Source of the DNA: Breviolum minutum Mf 1.05b.01
Taxonomy: Eukaryota > Sar > Dinophyceae > Suessiales > Symbiodiniaceae
Length of the DNA: 64,000 nucleotides
Direction of reading: 5' to 3'
NCBI GenBank assembly: GCA_000507305.1
Contig: DF239169.1
Location: forward strand, 225,406-289,405
Shown: positions 53,220-62,389 of the stretch, piece after piece
Numbering within the stretch: the stretch's first letter is position 1
Layout of the letters: every line of letters begins with the position of its first letter
Notes under the pieces: model-generated
The model's input: only the letters and a program-made list of their open reading frames with translations
Databases searched by the model: none
What the model was told of the DNA's origin: nothing
Made by a program: the position numbers and the translations under genes

Positions 53220-56200
53220 GACCTTTTACTATTGCTGTAAATCAATATAGTTTGTTGGTCAGAAGCTGTGGATAATGTTTGATCCGGACTCCATGATTGA
53301 GAAACATGTTTTTTTTTTATCAATGCTTGTGGGATCTTGTCGGTGCAATGCAGAGACTTGAGATCTTTGAATTCGTTTTGCACTACAATGTATCTAAATA
53401 GATCTTTGATACACATCTATATGCAATTATATAGAAATATATGATCAGTTCGAAATCATCCCAGATACATCTTCTCATCATTTGTGTCAAAACTTAACGT
53501 GTGAGGTCATGTTTGCAATACCGTTGTTGTTGCAAGCTGGGAAACGCTTGGGCATGTTCTCGGAACTCAATGTGCTCGAAAACTGCATGGGCCTGATGCA
53601 TCTTGGTGTTTTGCAGAGCGGGTTGGAAGAAGACCGATATCCATGAACGGTGTCAAGCAATCATGTTGTTTATCCAACGACCAAGAGGTGTAAAAACCAT
53701 CAAGTCTGGCTGCAACAAACATTTTGGAAATTTCCAGAGGAACTCCAGGATTCAGGTGAGACATTATAGGAAGATCCCAGGTTTTGCATTGGATGAATCC
53801 CCGAAATCTTGCACCAAAATCCATCCACCTGGATTCCTACATTAACACCTGCATCCAAGGCAATGGGCTTTAGTTGCTGGCATTGCCATTTTCTTTTGCT
53901 CCTATGCCTTCGACCTTTGCTAAGTCGCCTTGGCCTTGGAAGACTCAAGCAGATCCGAAAAATCCTCCAAAAGCGAGCTGGGGGAAAACGCCACTACCTT
54001 CAAAGTTAAGGTGGAACAACGGTTGGTGAGGTAGTGTCAAAAATGAAAATACGATGCTTTGATATAGATCGGGTATCTGAAGATATCCGAAGTATCTCCA
54101 AGTCCATGTTTCCTTTGCACATTGTGAAGAAACATGTTTAGTTGATTTGGTGTTGATGTCTCACAAGATCGTGCGGAAACTCATTTAAGCGCACGCCTCT
54201 TCTGGGCTGACAAAGGATCAGCGCCTTTAGTTTTTAGAAGGACTGTGAGCCCTACGCGACGGATGTGGTTCCAAAAGAGTGGGATACGATGATGGTGATA
54301 ATTTATATAGGGTAACTGAGAACTTTGTTTGTGCATGCGCAGTTTTATCTGAGGCTTCAGTTTGAGGTCCACCGGCAAGTGGACAGTGGTCAGTTATGCA
54401 ACATGCTATCGCTTGGAAGCCCCAGCCGAACCTGTGGCGGTGGAGCATTATTGTTGATTGATTTATTGAGAAAACATGAGAAATTAGCATTTTGCGGACT
54501 TGATAGCACAAAAGTCACACAAGACGGTTTTGGCGGGCGGTGTGTGTTTGAATGCCTTTTGGAAGATGGTTTGGACAGGTTTGGACATATTACCGTAAGT
54601 TTTCAGGGAATTCACACATACTGCAAGACCTGATAAGAACTGTTTAAATGTCTTGCAGCATGTCTAGGTAATTTCTGTACAAGCCTGAAGTCTCAAGTGA
54701 TCTCACTCCGCTTGTTTTTCTTTTGTCAAAGGTAATTCACATATAGAATATAGATACAAGATGTTGATTAGTGCTATTCAATCTGGAATCAAATATGTGC
54801 AGAAACTAGAAACAGAGTCACATGAGGCAATGACATTGGCGGACCATTCCCACTATGTCAGATAAATCGAGCCTGAACTTTTACAATCATTGAGGTCTGA
54901 TACCTCACGTGTGAGCACTGCATGTGGCTGCATCAACATGCTTGGACCTTAGTTGCTAATGGCTTTACCGCGGAGATGTGTTGTTTTTAAGTTGACCATT
55001 GTGTTTGTAATGCGTGGGTTTTGCCTTCACAATTTTGGGTAGTTTACCAGTTTCCCCGTGCAGATTTAACAAAGTCTGTTGAAATATCAGACCTGAAAGT
55101 GACTTTTCCAAGGATCTCAGTCTGAGTCTCTTTTGTTTTGAAATTGAAATACCACGAAATCGTGAGCGCCACATCCACCAAACGAGATGACGAGACCACC
55201 CAGGTTATGGTCCGCACCACTTCAATTGACGATTGCCAGGTCCTCAAAGATGGCTTCGTGGGTCGAAGACCAAAGACTTCGACAGGAAAACCACCCATGT
55301 GTTTGGGTCTTCATTCTTTATGTCGTGGTTTCGCTCTGTTTCTATTGGTATCATCAATTGTGATACTTACTATTTGTCTTTCATATGGACTTACATATTG
55401 AATTGTTCTTTACAAATGTTGCTCGTAGAAATGTTTATGCTTCAGAACTACCCAATAGTTTCTTTAGGTTAGACGGTTAGACTATCACTGCAATCGGGAT
55501 GCCTGGATGTTTACTGATCTATTTTCCTTCCATAATTCCATACTTGTTGCCGTTGCCTTCCATGCCTGGCCTTCAGCATGTCTTACCAGCTGGCTTGTGC
55601 AGCCTTTTAGTCACCCGTGCTGTTCCATGAAGTTTGCATTAATCTGGTGTACAGTAACAAAGAACAGGGTGAAACCTTCTATACTGCTTGAAACAGATAC
55701 ACCCCTGAAGATTAACATGGAACATAAGTATGGAGGTTTGGAAGATCATTTTCCTTTCTTTTCATGGGTGATTTGCAGGTTCCGTGTTCATCTTACAGGT
55801 AATTCTTGATACCTCAACTTTTACCAATGGAAAGGCATCTTACCTCATCGAATCCAGGCCTTGATCATGCTCTGGCGGCAGCTGGGTTTGCCAGTGCTGG
55901 CGGGCATTTGTTGCATGTTCGCCATGCTGGCTGCGCAAATCAGCATCTCCAAGTACGCTATTAAAAGCAGCCAGATGTGTGTGTGAGGAAATGGTCATAA
56001 GATACATGCGGGTTTTAATAGATGTTGATCTCAAATGATCCAACAATGTCTATTGCATTTGGTTGTAGTATATTGTTGATATTGTATGATATTGTTTAAT
56101 CTTACATATGATATGATATGATATGATATGGTACTCGTACGATATGGTACGATATGATATGTATATATTGTGTACATGTTTGGGTATCCAGCTTGTATTC

Positions 56201-59200
56201 TTTGAGCGCTTGTGTCTTTGATGCCGAGTCATTAAGTTTCACCAGGGACAACACCACCAACTGGAGGAAGTTCCACCATGGTTGAATGCCACTAGCTGTT
56301 GCAGCAGTCACACATACCTCACTTGATTCATCAAATCTTTTGGAAGTTACTGTAAGTCACCCCCTACCTATCCTGCTCTCCTGTTGATTTCTATCACTTT
56401 GTGAAGTTCCACTTCAGAAGAGAGGAATCCACAAATAAAACTTAAAACACAGCTTGTGACTGCAGGTTTTTGAAACCAGTTAACTCTCAGTTTTGCAGAT
56501 GTTGATTAGGCTATGGGTCATAGACGACAAGGAGTGTGTAACAGTTTAAGAGATCCAATTCATGAGTTGCCAACTAGCCATTCTGCAAGAAGCCCAATTC
56601 ATGAGATCATGACATTTCACGGAAACTTCTTTTGCCTGGACAACAACCTAATTACCCATATGCTCCCTGTATGGAATATTTACCTACAACATTTCCAGGA
56701 ATCTAAGCCAAATCTAGGCAAATATTTCATACATGGAGCACTTGGGTGATGGAGAAACAGACCAAGTTGCTTTCCATGAAATCCAGATTGGTGGCGCAAC
56801 AGCGTTCAGCCGTGGCTCGTGCTGCGGACCAGCGCTTGCGTAGAACATCAGCTGCTTTACAGGCAAGACATGTTGACGACACAAAAATGATAGGACATGA
56901 TGGTTCTGGAACAAATCAACGTTTTCTTTTCCTCAGCTATCCTTCCATTCCTGATGATTCAGCTTGAGATTTCAGATTTCAAAATAATAGATGAAGCTTT
57001 TGAAAATTGATGGCATCCTCTTTCTTGGACATCGCCATATCCTTTTTTGAGGATTACAGTATGTCCAAACACCACTCACCTCAGATTGCCAGGCACGTGC
57101 TGCCTTGAAACTGCAGCTGTGGGAGGTTGGAACTGTGGGGAGGGGCGGTTGGCAGAACATAGATGTAGAGGTTTGGCTCAAAATCATTGAGACCTGAATG
57201 TTTGGAACTCTAAACTTGAGTTTTGTGGCAGTACAAGCCGCAAGCTTGTGATGTTCTTAGTGTTTTTGTTTCTTTTTATCGTATCCTTTGGGTAATTCTT
57301 CTCGCAGATGCAATAGAGTTTGGGAATCTTCACATCTCATTCATCTACAACTGCGCCTTAAAGGTTTAAGCCTTTACACTGGTTCCAGGCTTTCATCAAT
57401 TTACTGCATTCTTCTAATATGGTTTCAATATTTTCAATGATGAATGATGCGGGAGAAACCTCGTTTTTTGGATCCTTGCAAACCTTCATGTTTGTCGATG
57501 CTTTCGAGGCTTTATGCTTCCAAGAGATTGCAGATACGCGACAAGCTGAGCTCAGAGCATTGCGTTGGGAAGCCATTCTGAAGGCGCAGGAATGCTGTGA
57601 GTGGTTGAATGGAAAGAGCTGGGCTGGCAAACTATGTTATTGAAATATATTGAAGTGTAGGAACTTTCCTTCGACCATTTGCTTTAGCCAATCTTTGGCC
57701 AAAAGCGCATTGACTTTGACCCAATAATATACATGCAAATAGTGTTGCGGATGTCTCAAAGTCTCAAAGGTAGGTCTTATAAACTTTCCTTTGAGATCCA
57801 TTGAGTTACTGTAAATCCCTTTATTTTGATTACTACATCAACCAACGGTTGGCTCCAGTTTAGTCGTTATGCCCCGGAGCTGCTCCGGCCGATGGTCAGG
57901 CTTGTTCCTCAACCTTGGCTACGATTGCACCCACCATGGTCAGTTTGACAACCTTTACAGCTCCTTGGCGGCAGATAGTTTCCTTTTGGTGAAGGACTTG
58001 TGCCCAAGCAGCGGGTGTGAAGAAGGTCTTGAAGTCATACCGGAACCCTACGCAATCCCACAAATAAACCAGGGAAGAAGATCATATCATATAGTAATGT
58101 ACAACTTTGATGATTTGGACCAGAAACATTTGCCAACAATTGATATGGTGCAATAATCCATTGAAATGATGAGGCATTTGGTGGTATTTTGTAGCCCATC
58201 ATTTTGGTCCTCTTTCCTTTCAACGGATGCAGCACCTGTCCAGTGTCCATGGTTAGGTCTTTACGCTCTGGGGCGGTGTACTACGGGCTTCGTCAGTCTT
58301 TTCAGCCCTGGCATTGTTCAACGCCATGCGTGTGGGGATGGCCCCAGATGACATTGGGAGCGTTGGGTCAGAAGTAATCTGGAAGATCATTGGATGATTT
58401 TCAAGATGTGTCAAGTGTCAAGCTTCGCGTTGTAACCAGGTGTGGTGGTACCTGTGTTGCTGTGTTACAGGTACTCGTACTTCACAAGAGTTTGCAACCC
58501 CAAAACCTTCTGGATCAGTATATTGTGTTATATTCTGTTTATGTATGCGCTGAAACCTGGCAGTGGAGGTCTTGTTTCAAAGGGGCAACAGTCAGAGGTA
58601 GAGTTCTGATTCTGCATTCTCTTGGAAGCTGGCAGGGAAGATTGTGACTAGTTTCTACTTGGTGATTTTGTAGATGATTAATTTATATGTGCATATTGGA
58701 GCCTCTGTGGTAGTGTGATAGTCGTTGACGAATGCCTTGAATGTTTATCCACATCCACATATTCAAGGTCACTATATAGACAAGCCCCCCCAAATACTTA
58801 TATCAGATGATGACCAGGCACCACTTTCTGCACTGCCAGAACTCTTCTCTTCTTTGGCACACGCGCAGGTGTGGGATGAGGGATCGCACTTGACTATTTT
58901 TGATGTGTGTATATGTGTGTATGTAGTTTTGCTGTTAGATCCTTTGCTTCAACGAAAACCTTTATTCAAATTGTTTGAAAAAATCATGTCATGGTTAAAA
59001 GTGCAGGTGCTGGAAACTGATGGAAACTGTGACCAATAGCGAAAACGGACCTAGGAATCACTTGAAGGTGGCACCTTTATGTAGCATCCAGTCGTGGTTC
59101 AAGGGCGGAAAACACCCAATATATGGTTGTTTGGGGGGATTAGGGAAGCTTACTACCATGTCCAATAAGGCTTGTACAACCGTGAAATTGGAATCCTTAC

Positions 59201-60943
59201 TAGATCCCCAGCCGCGATAGTGGGATGTGACAAAGGATATTTGGGGTAATTGCTTCGAATGAGAACGAAGCTACTTCAACCACGACCTGAATTGTTGATT
59301 CTGAAATGACTTGTGTCCCACCGAACTTATTTTGTAATAATCCTGTAATATGTACCTGGATCCTCATGTGGCACCACAGTGTTGTATTTTGCTGTTTTGC
59401 CACTGGAAGAATCATGCATCCTTCATATTATCACCATTTCAAAGAGAGCTTGGAGGGGTGTCCATCTCTTCCATCATGTCCAGAAACAACACCTGAATTC
59501 TTCGAAGGCCAAACCACCAAACATGGCTGGCTTCAATGATCGAATTCCCCCTATGTGTTGTTTCCTGGCCAAGCTATGATAACACCACATTGTGACTCTG
59601 ATGTATATGATGAAACCTCCCTATTTCGCGAAATTGATCCATGATAAGATATTCGTTATTTTGTTTGAAACATCTCATCGCACCCATGTTTTAGTCTATT
59701 TAATTTCAAAGCTCATCTTCTTTTCTACATTCAGGTGGCAATCACTCGCTTTGAACAGATCATCATGCCCGTGGAGTCGTCGAGAGAGTCGCAGGATCCC
59801 AAGGAAGACTGTGACCATGGGTGATGATGTGATCATTCCACATGGTCTTTGCGACCTTCCCGGTGAGGTTTCCCACAATATAGTGTGTGATTGCATCATG
59901 TCAATGGATGCTAGTCACTGCTAGTCCTCTACAGAATACATCAGAGCATGATATCAACATTTGGAAAAGAAGTGGGGAAGTGGAAAAGGTCCTTAGGAGA
60001 TTTCTAATATCCTGCTTAGTCTTTTTTTTTGTTTTGAAATCTTTCGTAATGATTGTAGCCCAGCATATCTGTGGGAATATCGACTGTCACAGGAATCAAA
60101 CCTACAATCTACACAGGATTTTGCTGAAACCAACCAAACATTCCACAAACATCCACAACTCATCTATCTACAACCAGCGAAATTGAAGGGTGGTGAACCC
60201 GTATCACCGTGTCATCTTGGGAAAATGCCAAAGGTTGGAGTCTTCATGAAATGGGAGGGTGAAGATGCCTTCATCTCATGGATTTGAGAATGGTTGACAG
60301 TTGATCCAACTGTATCATGATCTATAGCTTGAACTATGGCGGTCACGACATGGCGACCCAGTCCTGAAACGGCGCTCCAGCCATGCAAGGTCTTAACAAC
60401 TATTAGATGAGCTCGATTCTACCTACATGAAGAGCAACAATGATCCACCATTTTCCACAATCCAATCTGTTTTCCAACATGATCATTCTCAAAAAAGTGT
60501 TGATTGTTGTCCGTTGGGGATGTCTCAAAATTAGAGGTCCAAAAACATCCCCAAGTGAAATATAAGCAAGGTTGGGAAGCCATTGTTAACAGATTTACAA
60601 TGTATTGTTTTGAATCAGATTCTACCTTGCAACGTTTGGTGCTATGATCCCACATAGTCACAGTCGTTCCAACATTCGCCAACAATAAGGGATGATGGGT
60701 CTGACCACAAATCCTGAGGCCGTCGGTGCCTCCTCGGAAAAAGAGCATAGAGGTTTCGTGGTTGGGTCTCATGCAAGCTTCACAGATTTAGCAGTAAAGA
60801 TAACGCACTGGAAGTTGGTTGGAATGGGTGCAATCAGGTGTGGTTCCATTTTGGGTGTAGGCTCCGAAATGCGATGTGAAGTGCCTGCCCTTTGCTAGGT
60901 CTTCAGCAGCGGTTCGGTAACACAAGAGTCCTTGAAGTCCGCA
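42740..60943 (+). CDS. ABC transporter subfamily C (MRP type), 17 exons, first membrane domain to start of first ATPase domain; 3' part outside window
   Basis: Exporter of the ABCC family: ATP-driven transport of organic anions or conjugates across a membrane. Assembled exons: 42740-42843, 43179-43220, 43884-43954, 44756-44836, 45033-45066, 46122-46196, 46471-46493, 47809-47885, 56803-56862, 57093-57125, 57509-57589, 57900-57938, 58257-58331, 58818-58868, 59735-59803, 60719-60793, 60907-60943. All junction phases agree and give one open frame. Landmarks in order: first helix LLNLWKAPWTAFLLALLLP; NQYFWHSLRLG followed by AIVRAALAAALF (family G-x-R-x-R helix); LVIATMLSVLLVP; ADQRLRR then LKLQLWE (family D-x-R...LK..aWE); R-x-x-EL; APTM; VFSALALFNAMR (family FtaLaLFN.lR); AHAQ then VAITRFE (family AqVSl.RI); GSHASFTDLA (family naSFsW). 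No start codon assigned; N-terminal exons probably lie upstream of 42.7 kb. The ATPase motifs are not in the window as read. Family call is firm; substrate unknown. Confidence 0.8.
43179..43220 (+). CDS. ABCC exon 2 (loop between helices 1 and 2)
   Basis: Acceptor cttcag, donor GC (gcacta). Reads LVVDVNETDMARN plus a split glycine codon. It supplies the acidic extracytoplasmic loop and the G-[FY] that opens helix 2 in ABCC proteins. A longer reading into 43221-43240 is also open, so the 3' edge is uncertain by a few residues. Confidence 0.5.
43884..43954 (+). CDS. ABCC exon 3 (helix 2)
   Basis: Acceptor tctgcag, donor GT (gtccgc). Reads FFGALWAVEAILVNQYFW then HSLRL with a split glycine. Family pattern is an aliphatic helix, QYF, about five residues, then G-x-R-x-R, which continues in the next exon with matching phase 1. 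The frame stays open past the donor for 24 more codons; that reading loses the family match. Confidence 0.75.
44636..44702. repeat. Short hairpin, family G, upstream of ABCC exon 4
   Basis: atggtatatttccctacat pairs with atgtaggtaaatataccat. It lies in the exon 3-4 intron, 53 bases before the exon 4 acceptor. Confidence 0.7.
44756..44836 (+). CDS. ABCC exon 4 (cytoplasmic extension of helix 2)
   Basis: Acceptor aacag, donor GC (gcaaga). Reads AIVRAALAAALFRQTQLH then QHISGLMD. Joined to exon 3 it gives RLG-AIVRAAL, equivalent to GMRIKTAV of ABCC1, followed by the family's +..L cytoplasmic segment. Confidence 0.75.
44861..44973. repeat. Inverted-repeat element, family A, inside the ABCC exon 4-5 intron
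   Basis: Starts gttaatggaagaaatccca, ends gaatcatcaacagtac, with the centre gtataaaaccctgtaaatt seen in the 9311 copy. It fills more than half of a 196-bp intron. Confidence 0.65.
45033..45066 (+). CDS. ABCC exon 5 (coupling-helix 1 region), 34 nt
   Basis: Acceptor gatttag, GA donor (gactaa). Reads SILTGQANSD with split codons at both ends; equivalent to the GEIVNLMSxD coupling segment. If the codon joined at the 5' edge counts as the family glycine, the distance from it to the alanine of ABCC1 SAPLQ (26 residues) is reproduced with exon 6. Confidence 0.55.
46122..46196 (+). CDS. ABCC exon 6 (helix 3 start)
   Basis: Acceptor ccttaacag, GA donor (gatttg). Reads MEAGDVVRLHGLEKA then SLNGLLAAT plus a split glycine. 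Aligned to D..R........lW.aPLQ.. of ABCC proteins by spacing. Resemblance to the dinoflagellate GL..(x)LNG..G motif was also considered; the phase and spacing fit to exons 5 and 7 favours the transporter. Confidence 0.55.
46471..46493 (+). CDS. ABCC micro-exon 7, 23 nt
   Basis: Acceptor gtcatccag, donor GT (gtagta). Adds WITCLLS with split glycines on both sides. With it the distance from the alanine of KASLNG (exon 6) to the proline of LLVP (exon 8) is 31 residues, exactly as in ABCC1 (APLQ to MVP). Upstream AG sites would give a longer exon in the same frame. Confidence 0.5.
47691..47740. repeat. TA-rich tract
   Basis: Alternating (TA)n of about 45 bases just before ABCC exon 8. Similar shorter tracts occur near 1998, 3297, 6162, 6918, 26576, 28393, 42683 and 52672. 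Confidence 0.8.
47809..47885 (+). CDS. ABCC exon 8 (helix 4)
   Basis: Acceptor cctcccag, donor GT (gtgaaa) at 47886, or gtatga at 47895 three codons later. Reads LVIATMLSVLLVPGWLL then TTNNGHRL. This is the family helix ending in an invariant proline. With the first donor the proline-to-aspartate spacing into exon 9 is 20 residues, as in ABCC4. Confidence 0.75.
49726..49789 (+). repeat. (TTG)n followed by (TGG)n tract
   Basis: About eight TTG units pass directly into about eleven TGG units; compound microsatellite in the long ABCC intron. Confidence 0.9.
50458..50642. repeat. Family F element, probably two overlapping copies
   Basis: Begins ttggtggaggtttcaaatat and ends gtttaaaccaccaccaac, with a second internal start (tttattggtggtagtcaa), suggesting insertion of one copy into another. 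Confidence 0.6.
51342..51420 (+). other. Fragment resembling the 3' half of 5S rRNA
   Basis: Contains tttggatgggagacctg and, 8 bases later, ggcgctgttgattc, which resemble the box C region and 3' end of 5S rRNA. The 5' half (boxes A) is not recognisable, so at best a degenerate copy or a 5S-derived short element. Confidence 0.25.
51735..51827. repeat. Inverted-repeat element, family A, partial
   Basis: Inner arms gagaaaatcctgca and tgcaggattttgtcc remain; outer arm lost on the right. Confidence 0.6.
52900..53000. repeat. Inverted-repeat element, family D, degenerate
   Basis: Left gaaaattaacattgaacc, centre ggtttggaagatgattttcc, right gttaattttccagggtgta; same layout as 55698. Confidence 0.7.
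53143..53219 (+). repeat. (CAA)n followed by (CTA)n tract
   Basis: Compound triplet repeat. Minus strand reads poly-Val. In the long ABCC intron. Confidence 0.9.
55138..55401 (+). CDS. Unknown 87-codon ORF with C-terminal hydrophobic segment
   Basis: Starts ATG-AAA-TTG and ends TGA. Polar N-terminal half (SATSTKRDDETTQVMVRTT) and hydrophobic C-terminal stretch (FALFLLVSSIVILTICLSYG), a tail-anchored layout. First half is GC-balanced while the second is AT-rich. An 84-codon minus-strand ORF covers the same bases. Lies in the long ABCC intron. Not recognised. Confidence 0.25.
   Translation: MKLKYHEIVSATSTKRDDETTQVMVRTTSIDDCQVLKDGFVGRRPKTSTGKPPMCLGLHSLCRGFALFLLVSSIVILTICLSYGLTY
55698..55800. 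repeat. Inverted-repeat element, family D
   Basis: Left tacacccctgaagattaaca, centre ggtttggaagatcattttcc, right arm decayed (gttcatcttacaggt). Confidence 0.7.
56106..56163. repeat. (GATAT)n-like tandem run
   Basis: Repeated atgatatg units with variants gtacgatatg. Confidence 0.75.
56661..56740. repeat. Short hairpin, family G, upstream of ABCC exon 9
   Basis: tgctccctgtatggaatatt pairs with aaatatttcatacatggagc. It lies about 60 bases before the exon 9 acceptor. Confidence 0.7.
56803..56862 (+). CDS. ABCC exon 9
   Basis: Acceptor gcgcaacag, donor GC (gcaaga). Reads RSAVARAADQRLRRTSAALQ. Family pattern is q..+m...DeR+k..sE.L, a cytoplasmic extension leading to coupling helix 2. The frame is open upstream to 56750, so a longer exon is possible. 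Phase 0 on both sides. Confidence 0.75.
57093..57125 (+). CDS. ABCC exon 10 (LK..WE motif), 33 nt
   Basis: Acceptor attgccag, donor GT (gttgga). Reads ARAALKLQLWE, equivalent to gIkvLKlyaWE, the most conserved motif of ABCC membrane domain 1. The unspliced reading continues 22 codons to a stop and loses the match. Confidence 0.8.
57509..57589 (+). CDS. ABCC exon 11 (R..EL helix)
   Basis: Acceptor tttcgag, GA donor (gaatgc); a GT donor 12 nt later (gtgagt) breaks phase. Reads ALCFQE then IADTRQAELRALRWEAILKA and Q. Isoleucine +8, arginine +12 and the EL after WE match ABCC1 KPFQERIEEIRKKEL position for position. Confidence 0.75.
57900..57938 (+). CDS. ABCC exon 12 (helix 5 start), 39 nt
   Basis: Acceptor gatggtcag, donor GT (gtcagt). 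Reads ACSSTLATIAPTM; family pattern ..sP.lv at the start of helix 5. A 95-codon ORF in another frame covers this exon and is treated as a shadow. Confidence 0.65.
58257..58331 (+). CDS. ABCC exon 13 (helix 5/6)
   Basis: Acceptor atggttag, donor GT (gtgggg). Reads VFTLWGGVLRASS then VFSALALFNAMR. This is the FtaLaLFN.lR signature of ABCC membrane domains and the clearest family hit in the window. Confidence 0.85.
58818..58868 (+). CDS. ABCC exon 14 (helix 6)
   Basis: Acceptor gatgaccag, donor GT (gtgtgg). Reads APLSALPELFSSLAHAQ, directly following FNAMR as in the family (FN.LR.PL..lP......a.Aq). Phase 0 on both sides. Confidence 0.85.
59735..59803 (+). CDS. ABCC exon 15 (start of linker to ATPase domain 1)
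   Basis: Acceptor ctacattcag. Reads VAITRFEQIIMPVE then SSRESQDPK, the VSl.RI..fL..eE element that ends membrane domain 1. Donor is either GA (gaagac) at 59804 or GT (gtgatg) at 59821; only the first fits the phase of the next exon found. Confidence 0.75.
60719..60793 (+). CDS. ABCC exon 16 (entry strand of ATPase domain 1)
   Basis: Acceptor atcctgag, donor GT (gtaaag). Reads AVGASSEKEHR then GFVVGSHASFTDLA. Family pattern is an acidic linker followed by i.i.naSFsW. The 5' edge is uncertain, since the frame is open to about 60692. Confidence 0.6.
60907..60943 (+). CDS. Possible ABCC exon 17, 37 nt
   Basis: Acceptor gtcttcag, donor GT (gtgagc). Reads QRFGNTRVLEVR, which could be the pvL+dv strand before Walker A. 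Supported only by phase, splice borders and position. Confidence 0.3.
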
Positions 60944-61100
60944 GTGAGCCATCAATGGCATTCCATCGACATTACTGCAAACTGTTGATATAGGATTGCT
61001 GTCTTGAAGCACGAAATGAAACCAACCAGTAAATATATAAGTATACTTAAACATCCACATTTTCGGCATTTTCCCAAGGATTTCTTTTCTATTGATTTGG

Positions 61101-61203
61101 ATGTGTCCAAAAAAATAGGGGTACCCCCAAATCATCAATTTTAGTAGGTGTTTCCATTATAAACCATCCATTTTGGGGTATCCCTATTTTAGGAAACACC
61201 CAT
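61101..61203. repeat. Inverted-repeat element, family C
   Basis: atgtgtccaaaaaaatagggg at the left, aggaaacacccat at the right, with an internal aggtgtttccattataaacc that is a rearranged or second arm. Inside the ABCC region downstream of exon 17. Confidence 0.75.
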
Positions 61204-62221
61204 TTGTTAGGAACTCAGATTTTCCCCCGGAGGCAGAAGGCCCTCCACCTGTACGAAGACCCTCGAGGCAGCGGGAGGATGATATGCCGTTTTTTCAACC
61301 CAATAGATTGGAGTTGCACCATCGAACGCAGGTGTTTATACCATGTGAACATAAATATGCAACATAAACATGTATATTTTTTGGATATATCTGTTTTTGT
61401 TGATATATATGTTTTTTGTATCTTTGTTGTTTCAATATTCCTCTAACACTATTTCATTCAAAGTCCCCTCCCTAACACCACTGACTGAAAGGCCAATGCC
61501 GAAACTGTCTCCTGCACTCGCCAAGCCTATGGAGCAACTTCACTTGCGACTCGGATGGAATTGGAAGCATTTCGAGTAACAAGTACCCTCCCTAAAGCCA
61601 ACAGCCCGCCAGGAAATGTTAATTTTCCAACCATCCATCTTTCAGGTGCTGTGTTTTTCCCTGTTTTTTCTTTTAGCTGGTGTATAAATTCATGTATATT
61701 TAAGATTTGTAAATCCCTAATATAACTGGGTAGTATCCCATCCCCTGATCTACCCGTACAACAACCAGGGTTTCATTTCTTCAACCAAAAAACCACAACC
61801 AGCGAGGCCCATGGTGCAGACACGAGCTTGCCGAAGGAAGGGGGAAACTCGGGTGACAGTGGTGATAACCAATGGTAGGCTTTATACATGGCTATACCTA
61901 CAAAGAATCAACAGATGATAATACACAATACTGGAAACATGATGAGATATGATATTTGGAAGGGGATTATTCTGGCGGATTTTTTTGGGGGGGTTTGTTG
62001 TTGTTACATGTTGATGCAAGGTAGTACAAACTGTTGTTTTGCAACTGGTATTTTGGAGCCAAAAGTCGAAAGGGCATGGTTAGCCTTTGTTCTCCCAAAG
62101 TGACCTACTTGGAATGAATAAATAAGTAACCGTTGGAATGGGTGAATCAAGTGAAACATGAAAACTTTCTAAACTGATACTAGTTTTCATTTTGTTTAGT
62201 AATGTTACCCTTCAAAACCAG

Positions 62222-62389
62222 GAACTAGTTGGATGAAAGGATGGAGCATGAGGCACACATGCCTTTTCGAGTGGTTCATCGACAAAATTGGCATTGCTTG
62301 CGCCAAAGGCCCAACAAGACCTTCCGCCGTCGACGAACTGCTGGGGAACTAGGCACTGTTTTGCGGCGCCATCGGGAAGCAGTATTACA
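62222..62389 (+). other. GC-rich exon-like island, frame undecided
   Basis: Two frames are open after an acceptor-like AG. One gives LDERMEHEAHMPFRVVHRQN and later TAGELGTVLRRHREAVLQ. The other gives CLFEWFIDKIGIACAKGPT and ends VDELLGN then stop. Position is right for ABCC ATPase domain 1 exons, but neither frame shows Walker A. Confidence 0.2.

Larger units (their letters stand above)
47886..56802 (+). other. Long intron of the ABCC gene (about 8.9 kb)
   Basis: No ABCC residues are missing between exons 8 and 9, so this interval is read as one intron. It holds a (TTG)n(TGG)n tract at 49726-49789, a 5S-like fragment near 51342, hairpin elements near 50458, 51735 and 52900, TA-rich blocks at 52672-52745, a (CAA)n(CTA)n tract at 53143-53219, an unknown ORF at 55138-55401, a hairpin at 55698-55800, a GATAT-rich run at 56106-56163 and a hairpin just before exon 9. 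Confidence 0.5.

Noticed and set aside
52874..53416. ORFs ending in poly-Asn/poly-Tyr (plus) and containing poly-Val (minus)
   Set aside because: Triplet microsatellite; the plus ORF also runs through a family D element.
55507..55809. 100-codon plus ORF containing PLKINMEHKYGGLEDHF
   Set aside because: Its 3' half is a family D element, a recurrent source of false peptides.
57869..58156. 95-codon plus ORF
   Set aside because: Shadows ABCC exon 12 in another frame and runs into intron-like sequence.
58390..58647. Plus reading with a hydrophobic stretch (YSYFTRVCNPKTFWISILC)
   Set aside because: Briefly considered as an exon of a polytopic membrane protein, but it would have to sit between ABCC exons 13 and 14, which join directly with family spacing.
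60419..60772. 117-codon minus ORF with a WD40-like LLLANVGTTVTMWD
   Set aside because: Overlaps ABCC exon 16 on the other strand; a single WD-like phrase is not enough.
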